DNA from: Eubacterium sp. 14-2 | Lineage (GTDB): Bacteria; Bacillota; Clostridia; Lachnospirales; Lachnospiraceae | Direction of reading: 5' to 3' | NCBI RefSeq assembly: GCF_000403845.2 | Contig: NZ_KE159567.1 | Coordinates: 1,372,911 to 1,436,910 of the forward strand | DNA: 64,000 nucleotides | Shown here: piece by piece, positions 7,656 to 17,154 of the stretch | Layout of the letters: the number at the start of each line of letters is the position of its first letter | Position numbering within the stretch: the stretch's first letter is position 1 | Made by a program: the position numbers and the translations under genes | Notes under the pieces: model-generated | Seen by the model: the letters and a program-made list of their open reading frames with translations, nothing else | Database searches by the model: none | What the model was told of the DNA's origin: nothing

Positions 7656-9065
7656 ATGGATAAGTTACAGAAACAGATGCGAGTCAAAGATCAGGATGCG
7701 GAACGGGAGAAGATATTGAGCAGAATGCAGCAGGATGATTTTCTGCTGAAACAGATTGATGAATTTAAAGAAAAAGCAAAGCAGCTCCAGAATATTCTGG
7801 TAACCAAGGAAAATAAAGTGGACGAACTTCAGGAGGTACTGGAAGAACGGGAGGAGCAGGCCAGGCAGTTTCAGCAGGTACTGGAAGAACAGCAGCAGGA
7901 AGCAGATCTGCTGGTACAGGCAGTACAAAGACAGATTGATACTCTGATTACCAGAATTGACGCACAGATTAAAGTGATGGATGAAACGGTCCATTCGGAA
8001 ATCAGAACGCTGGACGAGAAAATTTCCGGTCAGACAGAAGAACTGAGCAGGGTTTCCGGACAGGGAATTGCAGCTATGGAACAGAATATGAGGCAGAATG
8101 CCGAAATTACGAGCCAGAAGCTGGAGGAAGTCACTGCAACGGTAGACCGGAAACTGGAGGAAGTTACCGCTGCGGTAGACCGGAAACTGGGAGAAGTATC
8201 GGGAACCACAGACAGCAAACTGAGAGAGATTGCAGGGACCACGGACCGCAGGATGGAAGAAGTTGCGGGAACGGTGGACCGGAAACTGGAAGAAGTTGCC
8301 GGGACAGTGGACCAGAAAATGCAGGAGGCAGCCGGAATCACGGATTACAGACTGGAAGAAATTGCTGCTGCAGTGGACCGGAAAGCACAGGATATGTCCG
8401 GTGTAGTAGACAGAAAAATGAAGAACATATCAGAACTGGTGGGTCAGAAAATGCATGATATGTCCGCAGTGGTTGACCTGAGAATGGAAAACATGTCAGC
8501 AGCAGTGGATAAGAGGCTTCAGAATATTCCGGACCAGATGGAGCGGAAATTTGATGACCAGACAGGAATGCTGAAAACACTGATGGCAGACCTTACGGGC
8601 AGACTGGAAGATACAAAGGCAGACCTTACAGGCAGACTGGAGGATACGAAAACAGACCTTACAGGCAGGCTGGAGGACACGAAAGCAGATCTTACAGGCA
8701 GGCTGGAGGACACAAAGGCAGATTTTTCCGGTTTTGCAGATACCACTCAAAAAGAGCTTGCCAAAAAACTGGAAGAAATTGGCGGAGAGGTTGCAAAAAT
8801 CACAGAACTTACCCGGAGCGAAGTTGCAGATAAACTGGATGAGGTAAAGGCGGAACTCAGTGAAAAGGTTCATAATGAGAATGTGAAATGCTACCGTAAT
8901 GTTCAGACATTAATTGAAGAACTGGAGAAGAAAACAGAAACGGTGGAACTTGGACAGAGCAGTATGAATGCTGTAAAAGGATATTTTAAGGCAATACTGA
9001 TTCTGACAGCAGTAAATCTTGCGGGAGTTGCCGGAATTGCGGCGCATCTGCTTGGAGTTTTTTAA
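7656..9065 (+). CDS. Long hendecad-repeat coiled-coil protein with C-terminal membrane anchor
   Basis: This 469-residue protein is almost wholly helical. After an ordinary coiled coil (about 1-150), 12-13 successive 11-residue units follow (about 152-294) on the pattern EEVxGTVDRKL. Then come four near-identical ADLTGRLEDTK units (311-354). An 11-residue period is the mark of right-handed or nearly straight coiled coils. A hydrophobic segment near the C-terminus (AILILTAVNLAGVAGIAAHLL) probably anchors it in the membrane, with the rod in the cytoplasm. No enzymatic motif is seen. A structural or tethering role is inference. The repeats could change copy number by slippage. Confidence 0.75.
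   Translation: MDKLQKQMRVKDQDAEREKILSRMQQDDFLLKQIDEFKEKAKQLQNILVTKENKVDELQEVLEEREEQARQFQQVLEEQQQEADLLVQAVQRQIDTLITRIDAQIKVMDETVHSEIRTLDEKISGQTEELSRVSGQGIAAMEQNMRQNAEITSQKLEEVTATVDRKLEEVTAAVDRKLGEVSGTTDSKLREIAGTTDRRMEEVAGTVDRKLEEVAGTVDQKMQEAAGITDYRLEEIAAAVDRKAQDMSGVVDRKMKNISELVGQKMHDMSAVVDLRMENMSAAVDKRLQNIPDQMERKFDDQTGMLKTLMADLTGRLEDTKADLTGRLEDTKTDLTGRLEDTKADLTGRLEDTKADFSGFADTTQKELAKKLEEIGGEVAKITELTRSEVADKLDEVKAELSEKVHNENVKCYRNVQTLIEELEKKTETVELGQSSMNAVKGYFKAILILTAVNLAGVAGIAAHLLGVF
8586..8717 (+). repeat. 33-bp tandem repeats (4 units) within the coiled-coil gene
   Basis: Four consecutive 33-base units begin at 8586, 8619, 8652 and 8685, each encoding ADLTGRLEDTK (Thr for Ala in the third). 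They differ by only a few bases, so the expansion is recent. Gain or loss of units keeps the frame. Confidence 0.9.
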
Positions 9066-9089
9066 TAAACAGCAGAGTGAGGGAACTGA

Positions 9090-10745
9090 ATGGAACAGGA
9101 AAAAAGCATATGGGTCATCGGGCATAAAAACCCGGATACTGATTCTGTCTGCGCAGCCATTGCCTATGCAGATCTGAAAAATAAAACTGGAAATGCCAGA
9201 TATGAAGCCAGGCGTGCCGGACAGATTAATGAAGAAAGCAGGTATGTGCTGGAATATTTTCAGGTTCCCGTACCGGAATATGTGTCGGATGTGGGAGCCC
9301 AGGTACAGGATATCGAAATCCGCAAAACATCCGGTATCAGCAGCCATATTTCCCTGAAAACGGCCTGGGAGACCATGAAAGCGCAGAATGTGGTAACCCT
9401 TCCCATTACAAGCCAGAGCGGATTGCTGGAGGGACTGATTATTACAGGAGATATTGCCACGTCCTATATGGATGTGTACGATAACCGGATACTGGCCAAA
9501 GCCAGAACTCAGTATAAAAATATTGCGGAAACCCTTGAAGGGGAAGTATTTGTGGGAAATGCCCACGGATATTTCATCAGAGGAAAAGTAGTGGCAGCTA
9601 CGGAAAGTCCTGAACGGATGGAAGAGTATATCGAGGATGATGACATGGTAATTCTGGGGAATCGGTATGAGGTTCAGCTCTGCGCCATTGAAATGAATGC
9701 AAGCTGTCTCATTGTCTGTTCTGATGCCAAAGTCTCCAAAACCATACAGAAACTGGCGGAGGACAGAGGCTGTGTGATTATCACCACCCCATACGATACT
9801 TATACTGTGGCAAGACTGATCAATCAGAGTATGCCGGTGAAATATTTCATGCGCCGGGAAAATCTGGTTACTTTTGAAATGGAAGAATATGTGGATGATG
9901 TGAGAGAAATCATGTCCAGGGAACGTCACAGGGATTTTCCGGTACTGGACGAAGAAGGAAGATATATGGGTATGATTTCCCGCAGAAATTTGCTGAACAT
10001 GAAGCGGAAGCAGATTATTCTGGTGGATCACAATGAGAAAACCCAGGCGGTGGAAGGGGTGGATGAGGCAGAAATACTGGAAATCATCGACCATCACAGA
10101 CTGGGAAGCCTGGAAACCATTTCACCGGTGTTTTTCCGAAATCAGCCTCTGGGATGTACCTCCACGATTATTTATCAGATGTATCAGGAACAGGGAGTTG
10201 AGGTTCCGAAGCATATTGCGGGGCTTTTGTGCTCTGCGATTATTTCTGATACGTTGATGTTCCGTTCTCCTACCTGTACCAGTGTGGACAAAATGGCCGC
10301 GGAAGCGTTGGCGGAGCTGGCAGGAATTGGAATTGAAGAACACGCCAGAGGAATGTTCCAGGCAGGAAGTAATTTCAAGGCGAAAACTGCCGAAGAGATT
10401 TTAAATCAGGATTTTAAAACTTTTTCCACGGAGGAAATGGAGTTTGGCGTAGGCCAGCTCAACGCCATGAGTGATGAAGAACTGCAGGAAGTGAAGGAAA
10501 AACTGATGCCATATATCCAACAGGTGCGCCATGAGCGGAAACTGGATATGATTTATGTGATGCTCACCAATATTCTGGAGGAGAGCTCGGAAATTATATT
10601 TGTGGGAGAATCGGCAAAAGAAACTGCTCAGAAGGCTTTTCATGGCCATGCGGTTGATCGGGGAGACAGTCTGTGGCTGAAAGGCGTGGTATCCAGGAAG
10701 AAACAGCTGATTCCGGCCCTGATGCTTACTCTGCAGGAGAAATAG
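9090..10745 (+). CDS. ppaC: Putative Mn-dependent family II inorganic pyrophosphatase with CBS and DRTGG domains
   Basis: This 551-residue protein is a DHH-superfamily family II pyrophosphatase interrupted by a regulatory insert. The N-terminal half-domain starts VIGHKNPDTDSVCAAIAYA (metal ligands His and Asp). A CBS motif, a DRTGG-like domain and a second CBS motif (VLDEEGRYMGMISRRNLL) occupy about residues 70-300. The DHH half resumes with VDHNE and IDHHRLGS, and the C-terminal DHHA2 domain includes RSPTCTSVDK. Such enzymes hydrolyse pyrophosphate, with the CBS pair sensing adenine nucleotides. The length matches the CBS-containing class. It probably shares a transcript with the flavin reductase gene 4 bases downstream. 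Confidence 0.92.
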   Translation: MEQEKSIWVIGHKNPDTDSVCAAIAYADLKNKTGNARYEARRAGQINEESRYVLEYFQVPVPEYVSDVGAQVQDIEIRKTSGISSHISLKTAWETMKAQNVVTLPITSQSGLLEGLIITGDIATSYMDVYDNRILAKARTQYKNIAETLEGEVFVGNAHGYFIRGKVVAATESPERMEEYIEDDDMVILGNRYEVQLCAIEMNASCLIVCSDAKVSKTIQKLAEDRGCVIITTPYDTYTVARLINQSMPVKYFMRRENLVTFEMEEYVDDVREIMSRERHRDFPVLDEEGRYMGMISRRNLLNMKRKQIILVDHNEKTQAVEGVDEAEILEIIDHHRLGSLETISPVFFRNQPLGCTSTIIYQMYQEQGVEVPKHIAGLLCSAIISDTLMFRSPTCTSVDKMAAEALAELAGIGIEEHARGMFQAGSNFKAKTAEEILNQDFKTFSTEEMEFGVGQLNAMSDEELQEVKEKLMPYIQQVRHERKLDMIYVMLTNILEESSEIIFVGESAKETAQKAFHGHAVDRGDSLWLKGVVSRKKQLIPALMLTLQEK

Positions 10746-10749
10746 CAGT

Positions 10750-11418
10750 ATGAATAACAGGAAACCTGTGATGAAAAATCAATCAAAAACCGGCCGGAAA
10801 TCAGCAGCAAAGCAATTTCCGAAAGGCCATGGCTCCGCAGTACATAAGGCTGTTCAGAAAAAACAGCAGTGGAAACCTGGCAATATGGTTTATCCGGTTC
10901 CGGCAGTGATGGTGACGGTAGCAGATAAGCAGGGAAGGGACAATATCATTACCGTGGCCTGGACGGGAACGGTATGTACCAACCCGCCTATGGTATACAT
11001 TTCTGTGCGCCCGGAGCGTTATTCTTACCATATGCTTCAGGAAACCGGGGAGTTTGTAATGAATCTGACCACCAGAGAACTGGCTTTTGCCACAGATTAC
11101 TGCGGGGTGAAGTCCGGCAGGGAAGTGGACAAATTTCAGGAACTGCATCTGACGAGACAGAAAGGGGCAGAAGTTGCTCCGCCTCTGATAGGGGAAAGTC
11201 CGGTAAATATTGAGTGCAGAATAACAGAATGTGTGCCCCTTGGTTCCCATCATATGTTTCTGGCAGAAGTTGTGGCAGTTCATGTGTCGGAAATTTATAT
11301 GGACAAAAAAGGAGCATTCCATCTGGAACAGGCGGAGCCCATGGTATATTCCCATGGAAAATATTTTGATCTGAACCATGTACTTGGAACCTTTGGTTAC
11401 AGCATTCGAAAGCGCTGA
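10750..11418 (+). CDS. Flavin reductase-like FMN-binding protein
   Basis: This 222-residue protein has a basic, low-complexity leader (about 1-38, rich in Lys and Gln) followed by a flavin reductase split-barrel domain. Recognisable stretches are PVPAVMVTVAD, NIITVAWTGTVCTNPPMVYIS and the ETGEFVMNLTT region. These families bind FMN and pass electrons from NAD(P)H; the partner oxidoreductase is unknown. The gene begins 4 bases after the pyrophosphatase stop, so the two are probably cotranscribed. The leader is longer than in many relatives; the start could lie further in, but no later ATG has a better ribosome site. Confidence 0.85.
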   Translation: MNNRKPVMKNQSKTGRKSAAKQFPKGHGSAVHKAVQKKQQWKPGNMVYPVPAVMVTVADKQGRDNIITVAWTGTVCTNPPMVYISVRPERYSYHMLQETGEFVMNLTTRELAFATDYCGVKSGREVDKFQELHLTRQKGAEVAPPLIGESPVNIECRITECVPLGSHHMFLAEVVAVHVSEIYMDKKGAFHLEQAEPMVYSHGKYFDLNHVLGTFGYSIRKR

Positions 11419-11676
11419 TAATATCTGAACGGAACATTCCAGGGGAGCAGGAACCATAGCATCCGCATTATGCAGGTTCCGGGAAATCTGCATATATTCA
11501 GGGCTTTACTGTTACCGAAAAATATCAGAAAACAGTAGAAGAATCATACGAAAAATGATATAATACAGATGGATGCTGTTATAGTGTGCATAGCAGCATA
11601 ACAGGAAGGATATGGCTGCCATTGGCGGAATGGCAGACCGGAAGTATAAGAAGTAAAAGTAAAGGAAGTGGTTTTT

Positions 11677-12090
11677 TTGGAACGAGCATTATTATTTGAA
11701 AATGTGAAATTTTGTTCAATATGCCGTGGCGCCCTTCCACTGGATTATGAAGACGAACTGTGTCCCGCCTGTAAAGAAAATCAGTTGTTTTCTGAGGTGA
11801 AGGAGTATATCCGTGCCGGGGATGTAACGGAATATCAGGTGGCGGAATATTTTAATATTCCGCGGAGATTGGTTAAGAAGTGGATTACAGAGGGAAGAAT
11901 TGAGTATAAGGAAGAGGAAGAAAAGCTCGATGCCCTTCATTGTGCACACTGTGGAACACCAATCACGTTCGGACATCTTTGCCAGAAATGTTATCGTGAG
12001 CTGAATAATCTGGAGAGAGCAGGTTTTGCAGCCTTCCAGGAAGGTGCAGACGATCACAGAATGCGGTTTCTGGATAATGAGGAAGAATGA
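11677..12090 (+). CDS. Zinc-ribbon plus helix-turn-helix protein (YvyF/flagellar-operon-protein-like)
   Basis: This protein of about 137 residues has two zinc-knuckle pairs: CSICRG with CPACKE near the N-terminus, and CAHCGT with CQKCYRE near the C-terminus. Between them is an MerR/excisionase-like helix-turn-helix (VTEYQVAEYFNIPRRLVKKWITEGRI). This fits the family annotated as flagellar operon protein TIGR03826/YvyF. No flagellar gene is nearby, so the role here is probably regulatory but unknown. TTG 11677 is chosen because AGGAAG lies 8 bases before it. A GTG at 11668 would overlap that site. Confidence 0.7.
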   Translation: MERALLFENVKFCSICRGALPLDYEDELCPACKENQLFSEVKEYIRAGDVTEYQVAEYFNIPRRLVKKWITEGRIEYKEEEEKLDALHCAHCGTPITFGHLCQKCYRELNNLERAGFAAFQEGADDHRMRFLDNEEE

Positions 12091-12102
12091 TTTTTATACA
12101 AA

Positions 12103-12130
12103 AGTCCCGCGGAGTTCTGCGGGGCTTTTT
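12103..12130 (+). terminator. Intrinsic terminator
   Basis: AGTCCCGC (12103-12110) with GCGGGGCT (12119-12126) followed by a T run, 12 bases after the zinc-ribbon gene stop. Confidence 0.85.
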
Positions 12131-12133
12131 GTT

Positions 12134-12440
12134 CTCTTATAGGAAAGACCTTGTCACACTAACGCGTGAAAGTATCTTTCCTATAAGAGAAAAATAATAT
12201 GCGCAGGGTCTGCCTCAGCGAAGCGAGGGTACTCGCACAAGAGGTAAAATATTGCTTCGCAATTGTGCTAAAACGCGATACGTTCAGCATACTGCGTATG
12301 CTCTGACGCACCGCAAATGGCGCAGCAAAGTGTCCAGGCCCCTCATGAGTGAGGGGTTAGGGGAGCTGAAGTGGGCCTGCCCACTTTGTTCTTCTATAGG
12401 AAATACCCTGTCACGCTGAAACGTGACAGGGCCTTTTTTT
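12134..12440. repeat. Structured intergenic repeat, copy A
   Basis: About 300 non-coding bases with many hairpins. These are a perfect 15-bp stem at the left (CTCTTATAGGAAAGA with its complement ending at 12189), AGCATAC/GTATGCT near 12290, CCCCTCA/TGAGGGG, AAGTGGG/CCCACTT, and a final CCCTGTCACG/CGTGACAGGG followed by T7. Much of the right half is repeated at 17,441-17,610 with compensatory changes in two stems. It could be a MITE-like repeat or a structured RNA. It has no coding frame. Confidence 0.75.
12406..12440. terminator. Strong intrinsic terminator at the end of repeat copy A
   Basis: A perfect 10-bp stem (12406-12415 with 12422-12431), loop CTGAAA, then CC and seven T. It acts on the + strand by its T run and overlaps the 3' end of the minus-strand DUF4364 gene. 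Confidence 0.85.
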
Positions 12441-12954
12441 ATTTCATAAGCAAATCCATCAGATAACCATACACTTCTTCATTCTGTTTTTTCCAGTTGG
12501 AGCAGACGGCTTCCGCCTGCTCTTTCGTTCTGACCGTGATAGTCAGATCTATCAGAGAGCGTTCTTTTTCTTTGATACGGCAGCGGACAGCATATTCCTG
12601 AAAAGTGGTTTTATCATAATCTGCCAGAACAGAAATTTCCTGTTTTAGCTGTATTTTATTCTGTGCGAAATAGGAGAGCACATCTGTCTTAATGGCATCA
12701 GATATTTTGTCCGGAAAATAGGAAAGAGTTTCTCTTCCCGCAGGGGTAATATGATAACAGGTGTTGTTGTGGGTGGATTCCGGCTGAACCAGTTCGGCGC
12801 TGGTCAGTTCACTGATAGCCTGCTGAATGGTAAAATAGGTGGTATATTCATTTTCCAGGACAAAATTGGAAATCTGTGTGTTGGTCAGTGGAAAATCCAC
12901 ATGGTCCAGCATATATAATACAATCAGTTTGTATTGAGTCAGGGCTTCTGCCAT
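12439..12954 (-). CDS. DUF4364 family protein (winged-helix-like regulator)
   Basis: A 171-residue protein of the DUF4364 family, widespread in Clostridia. The N-terminal half has a winged-helix layout (LYMLDHVDFPLTNTQISNFVL, then an ISELTSAELVQ helix and an ITPAGRETLSYF wing), which suggests DNA binding. The C-terminal half is a mixed alpha/beta domain. ATG 12954 is preferred because AAGGAG lies 8 bases before it; a GTG at 12963 would overlap that site. AAGGAG also overlaps the end of the upstream radical SAM gene, so the two are likely cotranscribed. The function of the family is not established. Confidence 0.85.
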   Translation of the reverse strand: MAEALTQYKLIVLYMLDHVDFPLTNTQISNFVLENEYTTYFTIQQAISELTSAELVQPESTHNNTCYHITPAGRETLSYFPDKISDAIKTDVLSYFAQNKIQLKQEISVLADYDKTTFQEYAVRCRIKEKERSLIDLTITVRTKEQAEAVCSNWKKQNEEVYGYLMDLLMK

Positions 12955-12959
12955 TTTTT

Positions 12960-13895
12960 TCACTCCTTATGAATTGGAACGTAATATTTTCCCTGCCAGG
13001 TATCCCGGCATTTTAAAGTTTTCTGAATCTGATTCAGAACGCTGCGTTTGGCGCTGCTCCATTCAGGAGCAATCAGCAGGTTTTTTGGTCCGTCTCCGGT
13101 AAGCCGGTGTATGGTCATGGTTTCCGGCAGAATTTCCAGACAGTCTGCAATCAGTTCACAGTATTCATCCTGAGAAAAAAGCGGAAACGGATGTTTCTGA
13201 TATAATATACCAAGGTCGGTATCAGACAATACATGCAAAAGCTGCAGTTTGATTCCGAATACAGGCAGGTGAGCCACATGGGAAACAGTCTCCAGCATCT
13301 GTGCTCTGGTTTCAGTTGGAAGCCCCAGAATGATATGGACGATGACGGGAATTTTCCGCCGGGCAAGGCGCTGTAAAGCATTATGAAAACATTCCAGTGT
13401 AAATTCGCTGCGGATAAAGCAGCTGGTCCGAGGATGGATGGTCTGGAGTCCCAGTTCAATCCAGACAGGTTTCCGGCGGTTTAATTCATCCAGCAGATTT
13501 AAAACCTCATCCGAAAGGCAGTCCGGCCGGGTGGCAATGGACAGGATTACCACATCCGGGTCGGCAATGGCTTCTGTAAAAATCTGCCGCAGGTATTCCA
13601 CCGGGGCATAGGTGTTGGTGTAAGCCTGAAAATAGGCAATGAATTTCCGGCAGTTCCGTTTTTCCTGCATCTGTTTTCTGGCAAGGGCCAGCTGTTCCCT
13701 TATGGGAAGACAGCCTTTCTGGGCGAAATCACCGCTTCCCGCAGAACTGCAGAAAATGCAGCCCCGGCCGCCCAGTGTGCCGTCCCGGTTAGGACAGGTC
13801 ATGCCTCCGTTTAAGGACAGACGATATACTTTTTCGCCAAAAGTACGTTTGAGATAGCAGTCCACGGAATAGTAGCGTTTTTCGTCCCAGAACAT
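12960..13895 (-). CDS. TIGR01212 family radical SAM protein (YhcC-like)
   Basis: This 311-residue protein has the unusual cluster motif of the TIGR01212 family, Cys at CPNRDG and CIFC (CPNRDGTLGGRGCIFC near residues 34-49), which binds the 4Fe-4S cluster that cleaves S-adenosylmethionine. VILSIATRPDCL and IELGLQTIH are typical of the radical SAM barrel. The length is normal for the family. The reaction is not established; relatives are annotated as YhcC. It is followed immediately by the DUF4364 gene on the same strand. Confidence 0.93.
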   Translation of the reverse strand: MFWDEKRYYSVDCYLKRTFGEKVYRLSLNGGMTCPNRDGTLGGRGCIFCSSAGSGDFAQKGCLPIREQLALARKQMQEKRNCRKFIAYFQAYTNTYAPVEYLRQIFTEAIADPDVVILSIATRPDCLSDEVLNLLDELNRRKPVWIELGLQTIHPRTSCFIRSEFTLECFHNALQRLARRKIPVIVHIILGLPTETRAQMLETVSHVAHLPVFGIKLQLLHVLSDTDLGILYQKHPFPLFSQDEYCELIADCLEILPETMTIHRLTGDGPKNLLIAPEWSSAKRSVLNQIQKTLKCRDTWQGKYYVPIHKE

Positions 13896-13899
13896 AGCG

Positions 13900-15054
13900 T
13901 TACCTGGAAATATGGGATTTCACTGCCTGACTGACTGCCTGGGCAACCCGGGGGTCAAAGGCTTCCGGCATAATGAAATCTTCACTGAGCTGATCTTCCG
14001 GTACAAGATCTGCAATTGCTCTGGCAGCAGCCAGTTTCATTTCTTCCGTAATCTGAGAAGCCCGTCCTTCCAACGCTCCTTTGAAAATGCCTGGGAAAGC
14101 TACCACATTGTTGACCTGATTGGGAAAATCACTGCGGCCTGTGCCCACAACTTTTGCCCCGGCAGCTTTTGCCAGGTCCGGCATAATTTCCGGCACCGGG
14201 TTGGCCATGGCGAATAAAATAGCGTCCTGATTCATGGAAGCCACCATTTCCGAAGTCACAATGCCAGGAGCGGAAACTCCCACAAAAATATCTGCGCCTG
14301 CCAGAGCGTCTGCCAGTGTGCCGGTTTTTCCTTCCAGATTGGTGAGTTCTGTCATTTTCTGCTGCATCCAGTTTAAATCAGGATAATCTTTGTGAATGAT
14401 ACCGTGGCGGTCGCACATGGTCAGATGTCTGAAACCATAAGTCAGAAGCAGTCTGGAAATGGCGATTCCTGCGGAACCTGCACCATTTACCACCACCCGG
14501 CAGTGCTCTTTGTCCTTTCCTGTTACTTTCAGGGCGTTGATAATGCCTGCAAGGACCACGATGGCTGTACCATGCTGGTCATCATGAAATACCGGGATAG
14601 ACAATGTCTGTTTCAGACGTTCTTCTATTTCAAAACAACGGGGGGCAGAAATATCCTCCAGATTAATGCCGCCGAAACCGGGAGCAAGATAAGTGACAGT
14701 TTTGATAATTTCTTCCGTGTCCTGGGTGTCCAGACAGATTGGAACTGCATTGATGCCGCCAAATTCTTTGAACAGAACGCATTTCCCTTCCATAACAGGC
14801 ATGGCGGCATAAGGGCCGATATTGCCAAGGCCGAGAACGGCGCTTCCATCTGAAACTACAGCCACGGTGTTGGCCTTCATGGTGTATACATAGGCGTCTT
14901 CGGGATGTTCCGCAATCAGTTTGCATGGTTCCGCCACCCCAGGGGTATAGGCAATGGACAAATCTTCCCGATTTTTCACGGGAGATTTGGAAGTGGTCTC
15001 GATTTTACCGTTCCATTCTTTATGCAGAAAAACTGCTTTTTCACTGGTTGTCAT
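13900..15054 (-). CDS. NAD(P)-dependent malic enzyme
   Basis: This 384-residue enzyme oxidatively decarboxylates malate to pyruvate. Recognisable parts are SIAYTPGVAEPCKLI (Tyr and substrate loop), VVSDGSAVLGLGNIGP, the catalytic Lys region GKCVLFKEFGGINAVPI, the metal-binding FHDDQHGTA, and the Rossmann motif NGAGSAGIAISRLL. The C-terminal GTGRSDFPNQVNNVLAFPG-type stretch is present as GTGRSDFPNQVNNVVAFPG. The size fits the short bacterial form without a phosphotransacetylase domain. Cofactor preference cannot be told by eye. It lies 4 bases upstream of the TIGR01212 gene on the same strand and may be cotranscribed with it. Confidence 0.95.
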   Translation of the reverse strand: MTTSEKAVFLHKEWNGKIETTSKSPVKNREDLSIAYTPGVAEPCKLIAEHPEDAYVYTMKANTVAVVSDGSAVLGLGNIGPYAAMPVMEGKCVLFKEFGGINAVPICLDTQDTEEIIKTVTYLAPGFGGINLEDISAPRCFEIEERLKQTLSIPVFHDDQHGTAIVVLAGIINALKVTGKDKEHCRVVVNGAGSAGIAISRLLLTYGFRHLTMCDRHGIIHKDYPDLNWMQQKMTELTNLEGKTGTLADALAGADIFVGVSAPGIVTSEMVASMNQDAILFAMANPVPEIMPDLAKAAGAKVVGTGRSDFPNQVNNVVAFPGIFKGALEGRASQITEEMKLAAARAIADLVPEDQLSEDFIMPEAFDPRVAQAVSQAVKSHISR

Positions 15055-15276
15055 AATGAACCGCTCCTTTTCTTTCTGTTAAAATTTCCATTTTATCCGG
15101 TCCTTTTAGCATAGCATGAAAAAAAATACAAATCAAGAAAAAAGGACTTCCTATTTGCAAAAAGATAGTGTATAATGTAGCTTATTGAAATTTGCTTTGC
15201 GAGTTCTTAAGCAAAGTAAAATCGTTGTCTGGTCTGACAGAGATTCCCAAATAACGGCAGTCAAAAGGAGAAGGAA

Positions 15277-16980
15277 ATGAGAGAAAAGTATGAGAGTTTA
15301 TCAGTAACGGTGTTGCGGGAGGTAGCGAAAGCGAGAGGCCTGAGGCATCTTTCCGGATTGAAGAAAAAAGAACTGGTGGAGTTAATGCTCAGAGAAGATG
15401 AGAAGGCTGCCAGTGAAAATCAGGAGGATAATACGGAAGAAAAGCAGATACAGACAACAGAAGACGGGAAAGAAAAACAGATACCGGAATCAGAGGACGG
15501 GAAAGAGAAGCAGACACAGACAACAGAGGTCGGGAAAGAAAAACATATATCAGAGGGCGGAAGAGAGAAGAAGAAAGAGGATAAAAAAGTGCAGGCTGCC
15601 GGGGAACGGAAAACGAGGAGTTCCGAAGAACGGAAAGAGCAGCCTCCGGAAGAACGCAGGGTTCAGCCGCCCGAAGAACAGAGATTGCAGGCTCCGGAGG
15701 AACGAAGACAGCCATCGGAAGAACGGAGAATACAGGCTCCGGAGGAACGAAGGCAGCCATCGGAAGAACGGAGAATGCAGCCCAGGGAGACAGAGCGCCG
15801 GCCTTCCAGGATTATTACTGTGGATGGGATTGAGATTGACAATCCTGAGCTGGACAGCGGAGTCAGCGCTCATGGAATTCTGGAAGTTATGCCTGACGGA
15901 TATGGATTTATCCGCTGTGAAAATTATCTTCCCGGAGATCATGACGTTTACGTTTCTCCCTCTCAGATTCGTAAATTCGGACTGAAAACCGGAGATATTA
16001 TTCATGGTAATACCAGGGTAAAGACTCAGCAGGAAAAATTCAGCGCCCTTTTGTATATTAAAAGTATCAACGGAAATCATCCGTCGGAAATCCTGAAGCG
16101 TCCCAATTTTGAAGATTTAACACCCATTTTCCCCAATGAGAGAATCCGTCTGGAAACAGACAGGAGCGCTGTGGCCATGCGGATTATGGATGTGGTTTCT
16201 CCCATTGGAAAAGGCCAGCGCGGTATGATTGTATCTCCGCCGAAGGCAGGAAAAACAACACTTTTAAAACAGGTGGCCAAGGCTGTGACCCGAAACAATC
16301 CCAATATGCATTTGATCATTCTTCTGATTGATGAACGCCCGGAGGAAGTGACAGATATCAAGGAAGCCATTGAAGGGAGAAATGTGGAAGTTATCTATTC
16401 TACTTTTGATGAATTGCCGGAACACCACAAACGGGTATCTGAAATGGTAATTGAGCGGGCCAGGCGTCTGGTAGAGCACAGGAAAGATGTGATGATTCTT
16501 CTGGACAGCATTACACGTCTGGCCAGGGCATATAACCTGATTGTTCCGCCCAGCGGAAGAACTCTGTCCGGCGGTATAGATCCGGCGGCCTTACATATGC
16601 CGAAGCGCTTTTTTGGAGCAGCCCGTAATATGCGTGAGGGCGGAAGTATTACGATTCTGGCAACGGCGCTGGTGGATACGGGAAGCCGGATGGACGATGT
16701 GATTTACGAAGAATTTAAAGGAACCGGCAATATGGAACTGATTCTGGACCGGAAACTGTCAGAGCGAAGGATTTTTCCGGCGGTGGACATCACAAAATCC
16801 GGTACCCGGAGAGAGGATTTGCTGTTGAACCGGGAAGAACAGGAAGCAGTGGAAATCATGCGCCGGGCAATCAATGGCATGAAGGCGGACGAAGCGGTGG
16901 AAAGTATACTGAATCTGTTTGTGCGTACCGGTAATAACCGGGAATTCTGCCAGATGATAAAGAAAACGAAACTTTTATGA
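15277..16980 (+). CDS. rho: Transcription termination factor Rho with a repetitive N-terminal insert
   Basis: This 567-residue protein is longer than the usual 420. An SAP-like Rho_N segment ([26 protein letters not shown]) opens it. A charged, low-complexity insert follows (about 45-180, rich in Glu, Arg, Lys, Gln and Pro). Then come the RNA-binding cold-shock domain ([20 protein letters not shown]) and the ATPase with Walker [13 protein letters not shown], Walker [17 protein letters not shown], and the Q/R-loop region. Rho is a hexameric RNA helicase that ends transcription. The leader before ATG 15277 has a hairpin (TTTGCTT/AAGCAAA near 15190-15217), which may serve autoregulation. Insert domains of this kind are common in Clostridia. 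Confidence 0.95.
   Translation: MREKYESLSVTVLREVAKARGLRHLSGLKKKELVELMLREDEKAASENQEDNTEEKQIQTTEDGKEKQIPESEDGKEKQTQTTEVGKEKHISEGGREKKKEDKKVQAAGERKTRSSEERKEQPPEERRVQPPEEQRLQAPEERRQPSEERRIQAPEERRQPSEERRMQPRETERRPSRIITVDGIEIDNPELDSGVSAHGILEVMPDGYGFIRCENYLPGDHDVYVSPSQIRKFGLKTGDIIHGNTRVKTQQEKFSALLYIKSINGNHPSEILKRPNFEDLTPIFPNERIRLETDRSAVAMRIMDVVSPIGKGQRGMIVSPPKAGKTTLLKQVAKAVTRNNPNMHLIILLIDERPEEVTDIKEAIEGRNVEVIYSTFDELPEHHKRVSEMVIERARRLVEHRKDVMILLDSITRLARAYNLIVPPSGRTLSGGIDPAALHMPKRFFGAARNMREGGSITILATALVDTGSRMDDVIYEEFKGTGNMELILDRKLSERRIFPAVDITKSGTRREDLLLNREEQEAVEIMRRAINGMKADEAVESILNLFVRTGNNREFCQMIKKTKLL
15688..15777 (+). repeat. 45-bp tandem duplication inside the rho insert
   Basis: Two nearly identical 45-base units (15688-15732, 15733-15777) encode Glu/Arg/Pro-rich segments ([15 protein letters not shown]). 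Degenerate units lie on both sides. Confidence 0.8.
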
Positions 16981-17044
16981 TAATACGTTTTATCAGGGGG
17001 CAGACAGAACTGTCATTAATTTTACAGGAATTTCTCAAAAGAAC

Positions 17045-17073
17045 TTGCATATATGGAAAAATTATGATATAAT
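17045..17073 (+). promoter_or_regulatory. Promoter of rpmE
   Basis: TTGCAT (17045-17050), a 17-base spacer and TATAAT (17068-17073), about 80 bases before the rpmE start. Confidence 0.75.
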
Positions 17074-17154
17074 GACAAAGCTGTTGTGTAAGCAGTATTA
17101 AATGTGAAGAATCCATGAATCAGATTTAAAATACAGTGTGAAGAGGTGAAAATC

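Noticed and set aside
8030-8873. Long open frames on the minus strand opposite the coiled-coil gene
   Set aside because: They follow from the repetitive codon usage of the real gene; no ribosome sites, and Ser/Phe-rich translations without family.
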